From a virus, in IMG/VR virus record IMGVR_UViG_3300025646_000198, positions 1 through 31,627 of that record: a stretch of DNA of 31,627 bases; one strand, written 5' to 3'. The notes beneath the pieces are model-generated. The model had not been told where the DNA came from. It did no database searches and saw only the letters and a program-made list of their open reading frames with translations. Made by a program: the position numbers and the translations under genes. Below, one piece after another: positions 1-8,466 of the stretch; the stretch's first letter is position 1, and each line of letters starts with the position of its first letter.

Positions 1-146
1 TCTAACGGATTATAACCACTTGTGTCAATGTTTCTAATACGACCAAAATGAAGAACATAACCAAAGTCATTGTTATCAATATCTTCTTTGGCAATACCCA
101 TCATTAGTTTTGGGTTAGCGTTGATTTCGCTTTGGACTGCTTCCTT
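1..146. repeat. Terminal direct repeat, left copy
   Basis: Positions 1-146 match 31482-31627. Bases 21-146 (126 bases) are identical; in the first 20 bases only 16, 18 and 20 differ. Both copies encode the same part of the tail fibre in the same frame. This is best explained as overlap of a circular assembly rather than as biological terminal repeats. Confidence 0.9.
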
Positions 147-1016
147 AAATGTATAATGGTTTCCTTGAATACCTGCGAATTGAACTGCCATACCTTTGGC
201 AATATCTCCACTCGCTTTACCATAGTATTCTAAATCTTGACCAATGTTCAAATAGTTTTCATTGTATAAACCAAGTTTTAATGAACCATATTCATCTTCC
301 CATGATAATTTACCCGTATCGGCAGTTGTGCTACTACCTGCGTCTGGTGTTAAGCGTAATGTTCCTACTTGAAAGACAACTTCTTCGGCAGTAGAACCAT
401 TGATATAATATAAACGACCTACACCTTCATCTTCAATGTAAAAGTATCGGTCATCATAAGCGTCACCTGTTAATGTTGGTAAAGCACCAGCAACCGTAAT
501 ACTATCGGCTTTGTCTAATTTCGTTGATAACGCAAAGAACCAATCTTCATAAGGTTCGGTATCATCAGCAGGAACAACCAAATCGGCAACAGGTGCGTAA
601 CCAATATCTAAATTAAATATATCGCTAACAACGATACGCCCAGTAACCGATAAGATTTCCGTTGGGTTTTCTTCATCATCAAACTCAACTTCGCCATTGT
701 ATGCCTTAAAGACAACGACTAACTTACCTTTAACAGCACTATACCAACTGTTAAGAGTGACTTCGTAATATGAATCTTCGCCAGTTCCAACTTTTGAACA
801 AATGTCTAATCGTCTTTCACCATCGGCACGTTTCGTGACAATCGTAGCAGTAGAACTATCAATGTCTTCGCCAAGATAAAAGCGAATCGTTGTCGCTTCC
901 GTAGAACCGATAAATTCTTCACCGATATAAGCAATCGGCTTACCATTGACATCGTATGGTTTGCGATCACCTTTGTTGTAATAGACGCTAATGATTTTTG
1001 CTTGATTAAAGTTCAT
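1..1016 (-). CDS. Tail fibre / receptor-binding protein, N-terminal part (continues at 31481 across the contig junction)
   Basis: An open frame starts at ATG 1016 and is still open at base 1 (338 codons). An AGGTAGG ribosome site lies 7 bases before the ATG. The same frame resumes at the right edge of the window: residue 305 here is the first Met of the 31585-28232 frame, and 304 + 1117 residues gives a 1421-residue protein. The N-terminal ~170 residues are beta-rich (NFNQAKIISVYYNKGDRKPY, later RIVVSDIFNLDIGYAPVADL) and loosely recall the N-terminal attachment domain of Gram-positive baseplate upper proteins (BppU). That comparison is low confidence. The gene follows the tail hub gene, the usual place for a host-recognition fibre. 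Residues 332-334 differ between the two contig ends (TSG versus TGD), as expected from strain variation. Confidence 0.85.
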   Translation of the reverse strand, partial: MNFNQAKIISVYYNKGDRKPYDVNGKPIAYIGEEFIGSTEATTIRFYLGEDIDSSTATIVTKRADGERRLDICSKVGTGEDSYYEVTLNSWYSAVKGKLVVVFKAYNGEVEFDDEENPTEILSVTGRIVVSDIFNLDIGYAPVADLVVPADDTEPYEDWFFALSTKLDKADSITVAGALPTLTGDAYDDRYFYIEDEGVGRLYYINGSTAEEVVFQVGTLRLTPDAGSSTTADTGKLSWEDEYGSLKLGLYNENYLNIGQDLEYYGKASGDIAKGMAVQFAGIQGNHYTFKEAVQSEINANPKLMMGIAKEDIDNNDFGYVLHFGRIRNIDTSGYNPL

Positions 1017-1021
1017 ATAAT

Positions 1022-1047
1022 AACCTACCTATAATAATTATATCATT
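1022..1047 (-). promoter_or_regulatory. Late promoter/RBS module, copy A
   Basis: The minus strand reads AATGATATAATTATTATAGG followed by TAGGTT, with a perfect TATAAT box and the AGGTAGG ribosome site of the tail-fibre gene. The 26 bases are identical to 6769-6794, and 21 of them recur at 27672-27692. No consensus -35 box is visible. I infer a phage late promoter fused to a leader of about 20 bases. Confidence 0.55.
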
Positions 1048-1069
1048 ATGGGTAAAGTGTATTTTAGAA

Positions 1070-3748
1070 CTATATTTTCCAGTTGTTAATATACAATCGT
1101 ATTGCCGAAGTGGTGTTTGGAGAAATTGCTACATAATCATTGATAGCAAACAAGAACTTAACGGTAGAACCATCGGTAGCATAAACACCAACATTCGTTA
1201 TCGCACTTGTATTTAACGTGCTACTAAAAGTAGAATATAATGTTAAATCAACAATTCTACTTCCTGTGCCACTACGACTAATCGTCACTCGTTTATCGGT
1301 GCTACCACTTGGTGCGTTAAGATTGTATAATCTATCGGCATTTTCACTTGTAAATCGTGTCGTATTGTTAATTACATAATGATAGCGTATAGGGAACGAA
1401 CCACTTGGTGCTTCAATAAATGTGCTAAATAACTTTTCGCCAACAACCACATTACCTTGAACGCCATAACTATCGTTTGCTTGTATCATGTATTCAAAGA
1501 CGGGTATCTCATAAGCGTCTTTATCGTAATCGGCTTCTTGTATGCGAATTAAGAATTGTCCTTCGGCAATAACCACATCTTCATAAAAGTCTTCGTTGAT
1601 ATCAACGGGGTTATCAAAAGGAATTAAAGCGTTAGTCGCAATCGTATCATTATAGATTTCGTTAGCGTCTTTAATTTGGTTTGTTGAACAAAACAAAACT
1701 TCAAAGTTGTTTGCTTTACCAGAAGCGTTTGTATAAACAATAGGCGTTTGAACAAGCGTTCCACTCACACGACTAAACTCATAACCAAGAACGTTATTGT
1801 CTTGCCAATTCACATTGACTAATTTAGATTTGTGTAAATCAAACACCGATGGGTTTTTAATATAACGCACGATAGTAGGAGTGCCACCATATTCATTTTT
1901 TGCTAATACAGTAAAGTCAAAGTTAGAACCAGCAATACTTGAAGTAAGTTGTAATGCTCTGCTTAAATTCAAATACGAATCTTCACTATTTACATCGGTT
2001 AGCGATAATTCAATGTAGTCCTTATAGAGTTGGGTTCTAAATACTAAGTTATCGTCAGGTATCTTATACGAGATAACAGAACTATCGGCAACAATGTTCT
2101 CACTACGAGCAATACGATTTTTAGATAACGTATAAATGGCGTTAATCCACTCATGTTCATCAGTTAATAATAAGTCCAACGAACGTTGTGTTACGACATA
2201 TAAGTCGTTGCCTTCACGCACTAATTGTCCGAGTGGTAAAACATTATCTAAATCGTCATATCGTGCGTTTCTAATCTTTGTGCCTTCTACACTATCTTGT
2301 GTGTGCGAGAACACCAATTTAGAAGCCGATAAAGCGTCTATAACCTTACCATTTTGATTGAAGAATTTTTCATCTTGTGCGTCATTATCGTTGTCAATAG
2401 ATACCTTTATGTCGGCAATAGGGTAATACAAGAATTGAGCAAACGCAACTTCGTTATTTATTGGTGGATCGGTTTCTATAACAAGTTTGAATACACCAAC
2501 ATCTTCATACAAGACATATTCAGGGTTGTGGTCTAACGAACTTGTTAAACCATTTCTAAACGACTTTGCCATAACCACTTCATTTGTAAATGGAATCCAA
2601 TGGCAAGTTCTGTCTTTGATATCATCATCATCAATAGCGTCATAAACAAATTTGTTTTCCAAACCCATTTTCTTGTAATACAAATTGGCACGTCCATTAT
2701 CGCTAACGGAAGAATCGTATGTTTTATCAATATCTTCGTTTTTGCCAACGGAGTAAAAAGTGTTTGGATTTGGTAAGTTGCTAATCGCACTTGCTTTTTC
2801 ACCTGCCGATAATGAACCAAAGTTATTGATAAGTGTTTCAAACACATTACTATCAAAGTAATAACCATAATACAACTCGGTTGTAGAACCACCAGCCGTT
2901 ATGTATCGTAAATAAACGGGAACATATAAATTGATAGAAAGTATGTCGTCAATCTTTGATGGTAAATAAATTCTTGCCGTATCTCTGTTTGTGCTATCAA
3001 AAGTCACATCGTTAGGAACAAATTGTTGATAACCACCAAATGTTGGCGATATAACCAAATTACTTGACTTGGCGTTTTGTATGTTTGCCACCGAACGAGT
3101 GGTAAATTGGTCGGCACTATTTCTATTCTTTTCGTATTGCGTTGGGAATTGTGTGTTTAGTCCATTGACTACTGCCGTATCTAAACCCACTCGGTTTATA
3201 AAATAAAGCGTTGGTTCATACGTAGAAGTTGTATCAACATACATCTTGGGGATTGCGTCAATGGCACGACTAATGGTTTTAATCGCATTGGCAACCGTAT
3301 AGTTCTCAAAAGACATAAACGGCATTATCTTATCTTTGTCTAAAAAGTTAGCATATTCAACTGCGATAGTTAGTTTAGCAATATCAAATAATCGGTCTAA
3401 CATTTGTTCTAACGTGTATGTATTAGGAGCAAAGGCACAATTAGGTAAGTGTTTATACGCATAGAACTCTAAATACTCAACTAACTCAATTTCATGTTCG
3501 TATTGCCCTGTGGTAATGTATGTAGAAGTATCGGCTTTGATAACCCACCATGTATCGGTATCTTCGTGATACGCAACGGTATTGACTTCAAATTCTTCTC
3601 GGTAAGTATTGCTTGTAACTACCTTAACTTTCATATTGCTTGGCGTATCGTTTAAGTTATCTTCAATGTTAAAAGTGCCTTCGATGGTTAAATCAACCGA
3701 AGCAGTATTACTGATTTTATTAAATAGCGTTAATGTTCCACTTGCCAT
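1070..3748 (-). CDS. Tail hub / tail-associated (Tal-like) protein
   Basis: 892 residues, β-rich. Residues ~50-125 carry the pattern seen at the start of many phage hub proteins: an EEFEVNTVAYHEDTDTWWVI strand pair, then EHEIELVEYLEFYAYKHLPN and TLEQMLDRLFDIAKL. In Gram-positive phages this gp27-like domain forms the distal hub joining tail to fibre. The C-terminal ~90 residues (from TRFTSENADRLYNLNAPSGS) form a separate β-domain that may bind the fibre or receptor. No peptidase or lysozyme motif is visible, unlike many Tal proteins. It follows the 165-residue tail protein (2-base gap) and precedes the fibre gene. AGGA lies 9 bases before the ATG. Hub role inferred from fold pattern and position. 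Confidence 0.65.
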   Translation of the reverse strand: MASGTLTLFNKISNTASVDLTIEGTFNIEDNLNDTPSNMKVKVVTSNTYREEFEVNTVAYHEDTDTWWVIKADTSTYITTGQYEHEIELVEYLEFYAYKHLPNCAFAPNTYTLEQMLDRLFDIAKLTIAVEYANFLDKDKIMPFMSFENYTVANAIKTISRAIDAIPKMYVDTTSTYEPTLYFINRVGLDTAVVNGLNTQFPTQYEKNRNSADQFTTRSVANIQNAKSSNLVISPTFGGYQQFVPNDVTFDSTNRDTARIYLPSKIDDILSINLYVPVYLRYITAGGSTTELYYGYYFDSNVFETLINNFGSLSAGEKASAISNLPNPNTFYSVGKNEDIDKTYDSSVSDNGRANLYYKKMGLENKFVYDAIDDDDIKDRTCHWIPFTNEVVMAKSFRNGLTSSLDHNPEYVLYEDVGVFKLVIETDPPINNEVAFAQFLYYPIADIKVSIDNDNDAQDEKFFNQNGKVIDALSASKLVFSHTQDSVEGTKIRNARYDDLDNVLPLGQLVREGNDLYVVTQRSLDLLLTDEHEWINAIYTLSKNRIARSENIVADSSVISYKIPDDNLVFRTQLYKDYIELSLTDVNSEDSYLNLSRALQLTSSIAGSNFDFTVLAKNEYGGTPTIVRYIKNPSVFDLHKSKLVNVNWQDNNVLGYEFSRVSGTLVQTPIVYTNASGKANNFEVLFCSTNQIKDANEIYNDTIATNALIPFDNPVDINEDFYEDVVIAEGQFLIRIQEADYDKDAYEIPVFEYMIQANDSYGVQGNVVVGEKLFSTFIEAPSGSFPIRYHYVINNTTRFTSENADRLYNLNAPSGSTDKRVTISRSGTGSRIVDLTLYSTFSSTLNTSAITNVGVYATDGSTVKFLFAINDYVAISPNTTSAIRLYINNWKI

Positions 3749-3750
3749 GT

Positions 3751-4248
3751 TTATTGATTCCTGTAAGTTATTTTACCAAAGATATTACGATTGATTTTAT
3801 AGTTCTCGCCTAATACGGTTTGACCACTTGTAATCTTTAAGTAGTTTGCCTTGTTTTCTTCTTTTGCTTTCTTTTGTTGCTCTCTAAACCAAACATCAAA
3901 CTCCATAATTGCTAATTGGATTAAGATTAAACTTGCGACACCAGACAAAGCACTCATACCATTTGCTTTGAAATCAGCAGGTAATTGTCTTACGGCATTA
4001 AAACCACGTTGTGCCTTTTCCCAATAACCACCTGTCCATCGGTTAATGAGTGGGTTAATAGGACGCATATATCGGTTGTGATCCACCCCACCACTTGATT
4101 TACCCGTTGGGTTATGTGCCGTTAATGAAGTGCCACCTTTAACACCAGCACCTTTTAACGGAATTGGGTTTCCATCTGCGTCTGTTCTTGTTGTGCCACT
4201 CGCTGTTCCACCTTGCGAACGAACAATGAACTCATAAATAGTCGCCAT
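3751..4248 (-). CDS. Small tail protein with one hydrophobic helix (possible miniature tape measure)
   Basis: 165 residues. The N-terminus is Gly/Thr-rich and flexible (SQGGTASGTTRTDADGNP). Next is a Trp-containing stretch (INRWTGGYWEKAQRGFNAVR), then a hydrophobic helix at ~99-121 (MSALSGVASLILIQLAIMEFDVWF), then a charged Lys/Glu helix. The start overlaps the upstream stop as TAATG, so translation is probably coupled. The gene occupies the slot where siphoviruses have the tape measure, between tail-tube and hub genes, and tape measures also carry membrane-type helices. At roughly 0.15 nm per residue it would span only about 25 nm. That reading is inference; it could equally be a tail-tip adaptor. 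Confidence 0.5.
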   Translation of the reverse strand: MATIYEFIVRSQGGTASGTTRTDADGNPIPLKGAGVKGGTSLTAHNPTGKSSGGVDHNRYMRPINPLINRWTGGYWEKAQRGFNAVRQLPADFKANGMSALSGVASLILIQLAIMEFDVWFREQQKKAKEENKANYLKITSGQTVLGENYKINRNIFGKITYRNQ

Positions 4249-5447
4249 TAGTAAGCACCTACGTTCATCGCCACCGATAACATCATCACATCACCATTAG
4301 TGTTTTGAGTTGTGATTTCGCCTAATTTAGCATAGAACTTATCTACATTTAATACCCCGTATGAATATCTATACTCTTTTATGGTAAAAGTTTGATTAGC
4401 GTAAGTGCTTGAACCAATACCAAAGCGTGAATACTTATACCAATCGTTATACAATGCGTTGGTCGTATCATAGATAAACGAATACGATAACTTGTTGGCA
4501 ACACCGATAATGCGTTCTTTCCCTTGATAGCCCGTTCCCCACTCGCCATACCCATCGGTATCAAGTGCTAATGAAGCAGGTATCTCGTTTGGTTCAACAG
4601 TGTAAATCGTTCCCGTATCTTTACCCACTTGGATTGTGGTTTGCGTAATATCGTTGCCTAACATAACCTTTTCATCGGTAATTGTGACATTACCACCAAA
4701 GAATAAATACACTCTATCTAAACCATTGTTAATATAGGGTTCTTGTGATTGAACACCATTGAACGAAATAGACATCTTGTATAAATCGTAATCACCCAAA
4801 TCGGTTGAATTGCCAATCGTATAAACACCACCACTAACCGACACTGTGCGTTGTAATAGTTTATTAACACCACTTACAGGTGTGTTAGGTTGATATATCG
4901 TGTAAGTCACACCATTGGTTAAATTGTAGTAGGTTGATAAATGTGTTCCAATAGCAGTCTTGGCACTTGCGTCATCAGGGTTAATCGTTTGTAAATTAAG
5001 ATTAAGATAAATCTTGTTTTCCATGTTGATTTTGTCGTTGGTAAATGTTGGGTTAGCAAAGACAATAACCGAACCACTATTGAGTTGTGCTAATTCAAAC
5101 TTACGACCACGTAAATCGTCTATTAGAGCCTTGATTTTTCCCAAGACATAATCTCTATCGGTAAGTTCAATATCGAGCCTTACAGAGTAGTTTGTGGGGA
5201 CTACATAGTTAGTCTTGATATTTAAGATTTCACTATCTCCTGCTTGGGCAATAATACCCATCGCTTTATAGTCGCTTTCACTCTTTTCACGATTTTGTAA
5301 AGCAATTAAATCTTTTATGGTATCAACATAACGACTAATTTGTTCTTGGTCTTGGATTTGTTCATAAAACGAAGCAAGAAAAATACTTGAATCGTTTAAC
5401 TTATTCTCGAATAATGCTCTTACTAAATCTATTTCATATACTTCCAT
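4248..5447 (-). CDS. Tail protein, probable tail tube or tail completion
   Basis: 399 residues, not recognised by sequence. The first ~70 residues are helical (KDLIALQNREKSESDYKAMG). The rest is rich in β-strand and in Thr, Asn and Tyr, as in phage tail-tube and nozzle proteins (ending MMLSVAMNVGAY). I prefer the second of two adjacent ATGs because the GGAGG site is 6 bases from it and only 3 from the first (5450). It sits between the neck genes and the hub gene. The structural role is inferred from position and composition. It shares no visible motif with sheath proteins, so a contractile tail is not supported. Confidence 0.55.
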   Translation of the reverse strand: MEVYEIDLVRALFENKLNDSSIFLASFYEQIQDQEQISRYVDTIKDLIALQNREKSESDYKAMGIIAQAGDSEILNIKTNYVVPTNYSVRLDIELTDRDYVLGKIKALIDDLRGRKFELAQLNSGSVIVFANPTFTNDKINMENKIYLNLNLQTINPDDASAKTAIGTHLSTYYNLTNGVTYTIYQPNTPVSGVNKLLQRTVSVSGGVYTIGNSTDLGDYDLYKMSISFNGVQSQEPYINNGLDRVYLFFGGNVTITDEKVMLGNDITQTTIQVGKDTGTIYTVEPNEIPASLALDTDGYGEWGTGYQGKERIIGVANKLSYSFIYDTTNALYNDWYKYSRFGIGSSTYANQTFTIKEYRYSYGVLNVDKFYAKLGEITTQNTNGDVMMLSVAMNVGAY

Positions 5448-5449
5448 CA

Positions 5450-6076
5450 TTAACCTCCAATGATTTCGCCTGTGAAGTTATCAACAGCGATGGTTGGCAC
5501 ACCTTGATTTAACCCACGATGAGATACTAAATGTAGGTTAAGAAAGTTTGCTATGCCAGGCAAGATACTTTCTAATATGCGTTCAATATAAGCGAAGTGT
5601 ATGTTATAACGAAACGGCAACTTTGCTTTGCGTTCTTTTTCACTTAACACACGATTACGGTCAGCGATACCACTATAACTTCTTCGTCCCGTTCTATACT
5701 CTTGTCGATATTCTTGCGTAAGGGTTTGTTGTTTTGGCGATGGTGCTAATAAGACACCATAATCACGTTTGTTTCGTGGAAACACCTTTGCTTGACTACC
5801 GAGTGTTTGCTTTGTTCCCTTACCAGGATTTTGTATCGTTCTTGCGTCTTCTAAAATATGGTAATGTGGTGTTCTTCGTTCTGCCGATTCATTACCAAGA
5901 TGAAAGTATTGAATATCAGGCGACACAACGATAATTGGGTTATTGTTTAACGCTAATGTCTTCATGTGTGGTTTGCGATAATCTCTTTCCTTGCTTTTAT
6001 CAAAAGGAAATAACGGACTATCTCTCATTTCCGTTTTAATCATAACAGCAAGTTGTGAAACTAATGACGAAGCCAT
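5450..6076 (-). CDS. Neck / tail-completion protein
   Basis: 208 residues, very basic in the middle (KERDYRKPH, RQEYRTGRRSYSG, SEKERKAKLPFRYN). The helical N-terminus (LVSQLAVMIKTEMRDS) resembles the start of gp16/gp17-like tail-completion proteins. The C-terminus contains an amphipathic helix (YIERILESILPGIANFLNLH). The start overlaps the stop of the 110-residue connector gene and the stop abuts the next start, so the genes are translationally coupled. Assigned by order (portal, capsid, connector, closure, this gene), not by a diagnostic motif. Confidence 0.5.
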   Translation of the reverse strand: MASSLVSQLAVMIKTEMRDSPLFPFDKSKERDYRKPHMKTLALNNNPIIVVSPDIQYFHLGNESAERRTPHYHILEDARTIQNPGKGTKQTLGSQAKVFPRNKRDYGVLLAPSPKQQTLTQEYRQEYRTGRRSYSGIADRNRVLSEKERKAKLPFRYNIHFAYIERILESILPGIANFLNLHLVSHRGLNQGVPTIAVDNFTGEIIGG

Positions 6077-6408
6077 TATTCTAATACCACCTGTGTTTCT
6101 TGAACTTTTGATTTAAGCAAATGTCTTACTGCGATGTTGCCTTGACGATAAACGAAAGTTTGTTCGGTTACTTGTAGCGTTAAACCATCGTGTAAAGTAA
6201 TCACATCACCTTTTACGAACTTATGTTCGCCATAGACACCGATAACGCAAGTGGGTTTAATTGCTTGTTTCGCAAACTCATTAGTCATCGCTAATGTTAA
6301 TGGTTGAACATAATAGTAAAATATCTTCTCGGCTTGGTCGTTAGATGGACTTTGCCAAGTGCCTTCATATAAAAAAGTTCTACGATCAACGACATTGAAC
6401 TTAATCAT
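6076..6408 (-). CDS. Head-closure protein (gp16-like)
   Basis: 110 residues, predicted as a small β-barrel: strands around FNVVDRRTFLYEG, CVIGVYGEHKFVKGDVITLH, LTLQVTEQTFVYRQGNIAVR. This size and all-β pattern match head-closure proteins that sit under the connector ring. The start overlaps the upstream stop by 4 bases (ATGA). Assignment rests on gene order, length and strand pattern. Confidence 0.5.
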   Translation of the reverse strand: MIKFNVVDRRTFLYEGTWQSPSNDQAEKIFYYYVQPLTLAMTNEFAKQAIKPTCVIGVYGEHKFVKGDVITLHDGLTLQVTEQTFVYRQGNIAVRHLLKSKVQETQVVLE

Positions 6409-6764
6409 TTTTGAAATCCATTAACCTTTTTCAACTTCAAGCGATTAGAAATCACACTATCGACTTCTTGCGTAATGGGGTTTTCATCAAGGTTCAACAA
6501 GTTAAACACGATTAGCGTTTGAGCATACTTAAAGGAACGTTCTCTATCTGCTAACTTTGTTGCCGAAAAGGTATCATCAAAGATAATATCGTGAATATCT
6601 TGTTCGGTGTCAATGTTTGGGTTCAAGTCAAAGATACGAGTAATCAATGCTTCAAATGCCGTATTGAGTAACGCACCAACCGAATCATCTTCAAGGTAAT
6701 CTTTGGGAACGATACCGAATTGTTGTAAATCTTCTTCTGTTAAAATATAATCTCTTAATTCCAT
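6405..6764 (-). CDS. Head-tail connector (gp15/gp6-like adaptor)
   Basis: 119 residues, mostly helical and acidic (LTEEDLQQFG, DYLEDDSVGALLNTAFEALI, DRERSFKYAQTLIVFNLLNL), as in adaptor proteins that dock on the portal. The frame opens upstream at 6806, but that start would sit inside the capsid terminator. I use ATG 6764 (MELRDYILTEED), which has AGGTAGG 6 bases upstream and lies just after the repeated promoter module. First gene of the connector-tail transcription unit. Confidence 0.6.
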   Translation of the reverse strand: MELRDYILTEEDLQQFGIVPKDYLEDDSVGALLNTAFEALITRIFDLNPNIDTEQDIHDIIFDDTFSATKLADRERSFKYAQTLIVFNLLNLDENPITQEVDSVISNRLKLKKVNGFQK

Positions 6765-6768
6765 ATTC

Positions 6769-6794
6769 AACCTACCTATAATAATTATATCATT
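6769..6794 (-). promoter_or_regulatory. Late promoter/RBS module, copy B
   Basis: 26 bases identical to 1022-1047, containing TATAAT and AGGTAGG on the minus strand. It lies directly downstream of the capsid terminator and directly upstream of the connector gene, which argues that it restarts transcription. Confidence 0.6.
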
Positions 6795-6803
6795 TAAGGC
6801 AAA

Positions 6804-6832
6804 CAAAAAAGGTGTCTTGCGACACCCTTTAA
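6804..6832 (-). terminator. Intrinsic terminator after major capsid gene
   Basis: On the minus strand GGTGTC, loop GCAA, GACACC is followed by six T. The 6-bp stem can be extended by AAA-TTT past a bulged G. It lies just beyond the capsid stop. Confidence 0.85.
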
Positions 6833-6852
6833 GTTTTGTTTAGTTTAGACTA

Positions 6853-7713
6853 TTAGGCTGCTTCGGTGAATTTCATCGCATAGGAGTCGATGACTAACAC
6901 AGAGGCTTCGGAAGCGTCAGGATAAACGAGTTCGGCTTGTAAGCGAACACCATTGAAGTTTTCCGAGTTAATCGCACGAAGCATGTTTAAGGAGTATGGG
7001 TAAGCAACCCCTTCATAGTTTAATAATAAGAAATCAACACCAGTGACATGTTGCGAGGAAACAACTTGAAGACCAAATAAAGTCCCAATCGTTCCAGGAA
7101 GTTGTCCTTGTCCATCGAACAACGCTTTGAAGTCTGCGTCTTGACGGAGTAATTTTTCACCAGCAGTTCCAACAACTAACGTGGTTGGTAAGATACCATT
7201 GGTGGCGTTGGAGAACGAGGTGTTAGAAACACCGTCAATCTTAACGGAAGCACCTAATTTGAAGGTTGCGATACCTTCGGCAACAGCGTCAATGAACGAA
7301 GCACCATTGGTGTAGGTTTTCGCTTGGGCTAATGCGAGTAAGTCCGTATAGAACTTGCCACCCAATGAGTTACCCATTTTGACAGCGACTTGGGCAGTTT
7401 TCGCACCCACGATGTCAATAGCGATTGCGTCAATAGCAATTTGTGGGATTTTTTCGTCAGCGTGTAAAGCACGTGTCATAACAACAGTTGCTTTCTTACT
7501 ACCGACTTGTGCCGTATCAAAGTCATCACCAGCACTTGCGTCTTCGATCGCAGGAGCAAGGTCATACCAGAACTCGGCAGTTTCAGCACCGATTAAACCA
7601 CCTAATTCGGGTTTAACGGTAACACCTGGAATAACACCAGAGATTCCTTGAACGGTTGGAATTAACACACCCGTAGCAACGGTATCTCCTAAATAAGATT
7701 TTGCGTAAGCCAT
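6853..7713 (-). CDS. Major capsid protein (HK97-fold)
   Basis: 286 residues. The sequence is Ala/Gly/Val-rich, with an N-terminal arm (SYLGDTVATGVLIPTVQG) and a spine-like helix (ADEKIPQIAIDAIAIDIVGAK). Further features are KMGNSLGGKFYTDLLALAQA and a C-terminal β-region ending SYAMKFTEAA, the layout of small HK97-type capsid proteins. It is preceded by a scaffold gene, as in SPP1-like head clusters, and followed at once by a strong terminator. Its codons are visibly more GC-rich than neighbouring genes, as often seen for the most expressed virion gene. GAGG lies before the ATG. The capsid role is secure from context; the fold is inferred. Confidence 0.85.
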   Translation of the reverse strand: MAYAKSYLGDTVATGVLIPTVQGISGVIPGVTVKPELGGLIGAETAEFWYDLAPAIEDASAGDDFDTAQVGSKKATVVMTRALHADEKIPQIAIDAIAIDIVGAKTAQVAVKMGNSLGGKFYTDLLALAQAKTYTNGASFIDAVAEGIATFKLGASVKIDGVSNTSFSNATNGILPTTLVVGTAGEKLLRQDADFKALFDGQGQLPGTIGTLFGLQVVSSQHVTGVDFLLLNYEGVAYPYSLNMLRAINSENFNGVRLQAELVYPDASEASVLVIDSYAMKFTEAA

Positions 7714-7732
7714 AGACTAATACCTCTTTGTT

Positions 7733-8293
7733 TTAACGTTTCCCTTGTAAATACTTTGCTAACGCTGGGTTTGCTTTCACAATACTATCAACGACAGATG
7801 TATTTTGAGAAATCGTTGGGGAAGTTTTTGGAGCAGTTCCACCGACTGCTGGTTTTCCTAATTGTTCAGCGTATTCGACATACTCTTTCTTCAACGCTTT
7901 GATCACCGATGGAATATCGGCAATATCGGCATTGACTAATCGCACATCGTTTTGGAAGAACGCAGGAAGTTGTGCTTCGGCTAATTGTTGCTTAATCGTG
8001 AATTGCTTTTTCTCAATTTTTAGAGTGTTCAATTCACCAGATAACGCTTCAATTTGTTCTTGTGCCTCTGCTTTGATTTGTTCTTCAAGTGTCATCTTTT
8101 GCTTGGCGAGTTGTTTTTCAACCTTTTCTCGTTCGGCTTTGGACGCTTGATTCACTTTCGCTTGGAAGTTAGTTTCAAATTCTTCTAACTTCGCCTTAAT
8201 AGCATTAAATTCTTCAATGCTAACTGTCGGTTGAACTTCCGACTTGACTTCCGTAGGTTGAACTACGGGTTGGACTACTGCTTCTTCTGCCAT
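7733..8293 (-). CDS. Capsid scaffolding protein
   Basis: 186 residues. The N-terminus is low-complexity Val/Gln/Pro (VVQPVVQPTEVKSEVQPTVS). Residues ~28-105 form a long Lys/Glu/Gln coiled coil (AKAEREKVEKQLAKQKM-like run, then EEQIKAEAQEQIEALSGELN). The C-terminal part is short and Lys/Arg-ended (SIVKANPALAKYLQGKR), suited to binding the capsid interior. It lies immediately before the major capsid gene, the standard place for a scaffold. No protease motif is visible, so removal rather than self-cleavage is likely. Confidence 0.85.
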   Translation of the reverse strand: MAEEAVVQPVVQPTEVKSEVQPTVSIEEFNAIKAKLEEFETNFQAKVNQASKAEREKVEKQLAKQKMTLEEQIKAEAQEQIEALSGELNTLKIEKKQFTIKQQLAEAQLPAFFQNDVRLVNADIADIPSVIKALKKEYVEYAEQLGKPAVGGTAPKTSPTISQNTSVVDSIVKANPALAKYLQGKR

Positions 8294-8350
8294 AAATACC
8301 TCTATTCACACTTTTTTACTTGTAGTGGTCAAGTTTGGCAATTCTCACTC

Positions 8351-8409
8351 TTTATACACATTGTGGCAGTGTTGATAAACAATTCCTTGTCTATCTATTA
8401 CTAATTATA
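8351..8409 (-). promoter_or_regulatory. Candidate promoter region of scaffold-capsid unit
   Basis: Between the portal terminator and the scaffold gene the minus strand has a perfect TATAAT at 8409-8404, with following bases (TAGTAATAG) resembling the repeated late module. A second -10-like TATAAA lies at 8356-8351. Neither has a good -35 box. One of them probably drives the two capsid genes. Confidence 0.4.
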
Positions 8410-8413
8410 ACAA

Positions 8414-8444
8414 ATAAAAAAACCCATTTTTGATAGTATGGGTT
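8414..8444 (-). terminator. Intrinsic terminator after portal gene
   Basis: On the minus strand AACCCAT (8444-8438), a 10-base loop and ATGGGTT (8427-8421) are followed by a run of T. A 7-bp perfect stem plus U-tract is a standard Rho-independent terminator. It separates the terminase-portal unit from scaffold-capsid. Confidence 0.85.
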
Positions 8445-8466
8445 CTTTTTAGTTATATTTTAGTAG

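Noticed and set aside
149-394. Plus-strand frame of 81 codons opposite the fibre
   Set aside because: Shadow of the minus-strand fibre reading frame, with no ribosome site.
7355-7651. Plus-strand frame of 98 codons opposite the capsid gene
   Set aside because: Antisense shadow of the highly biased capsid codons.
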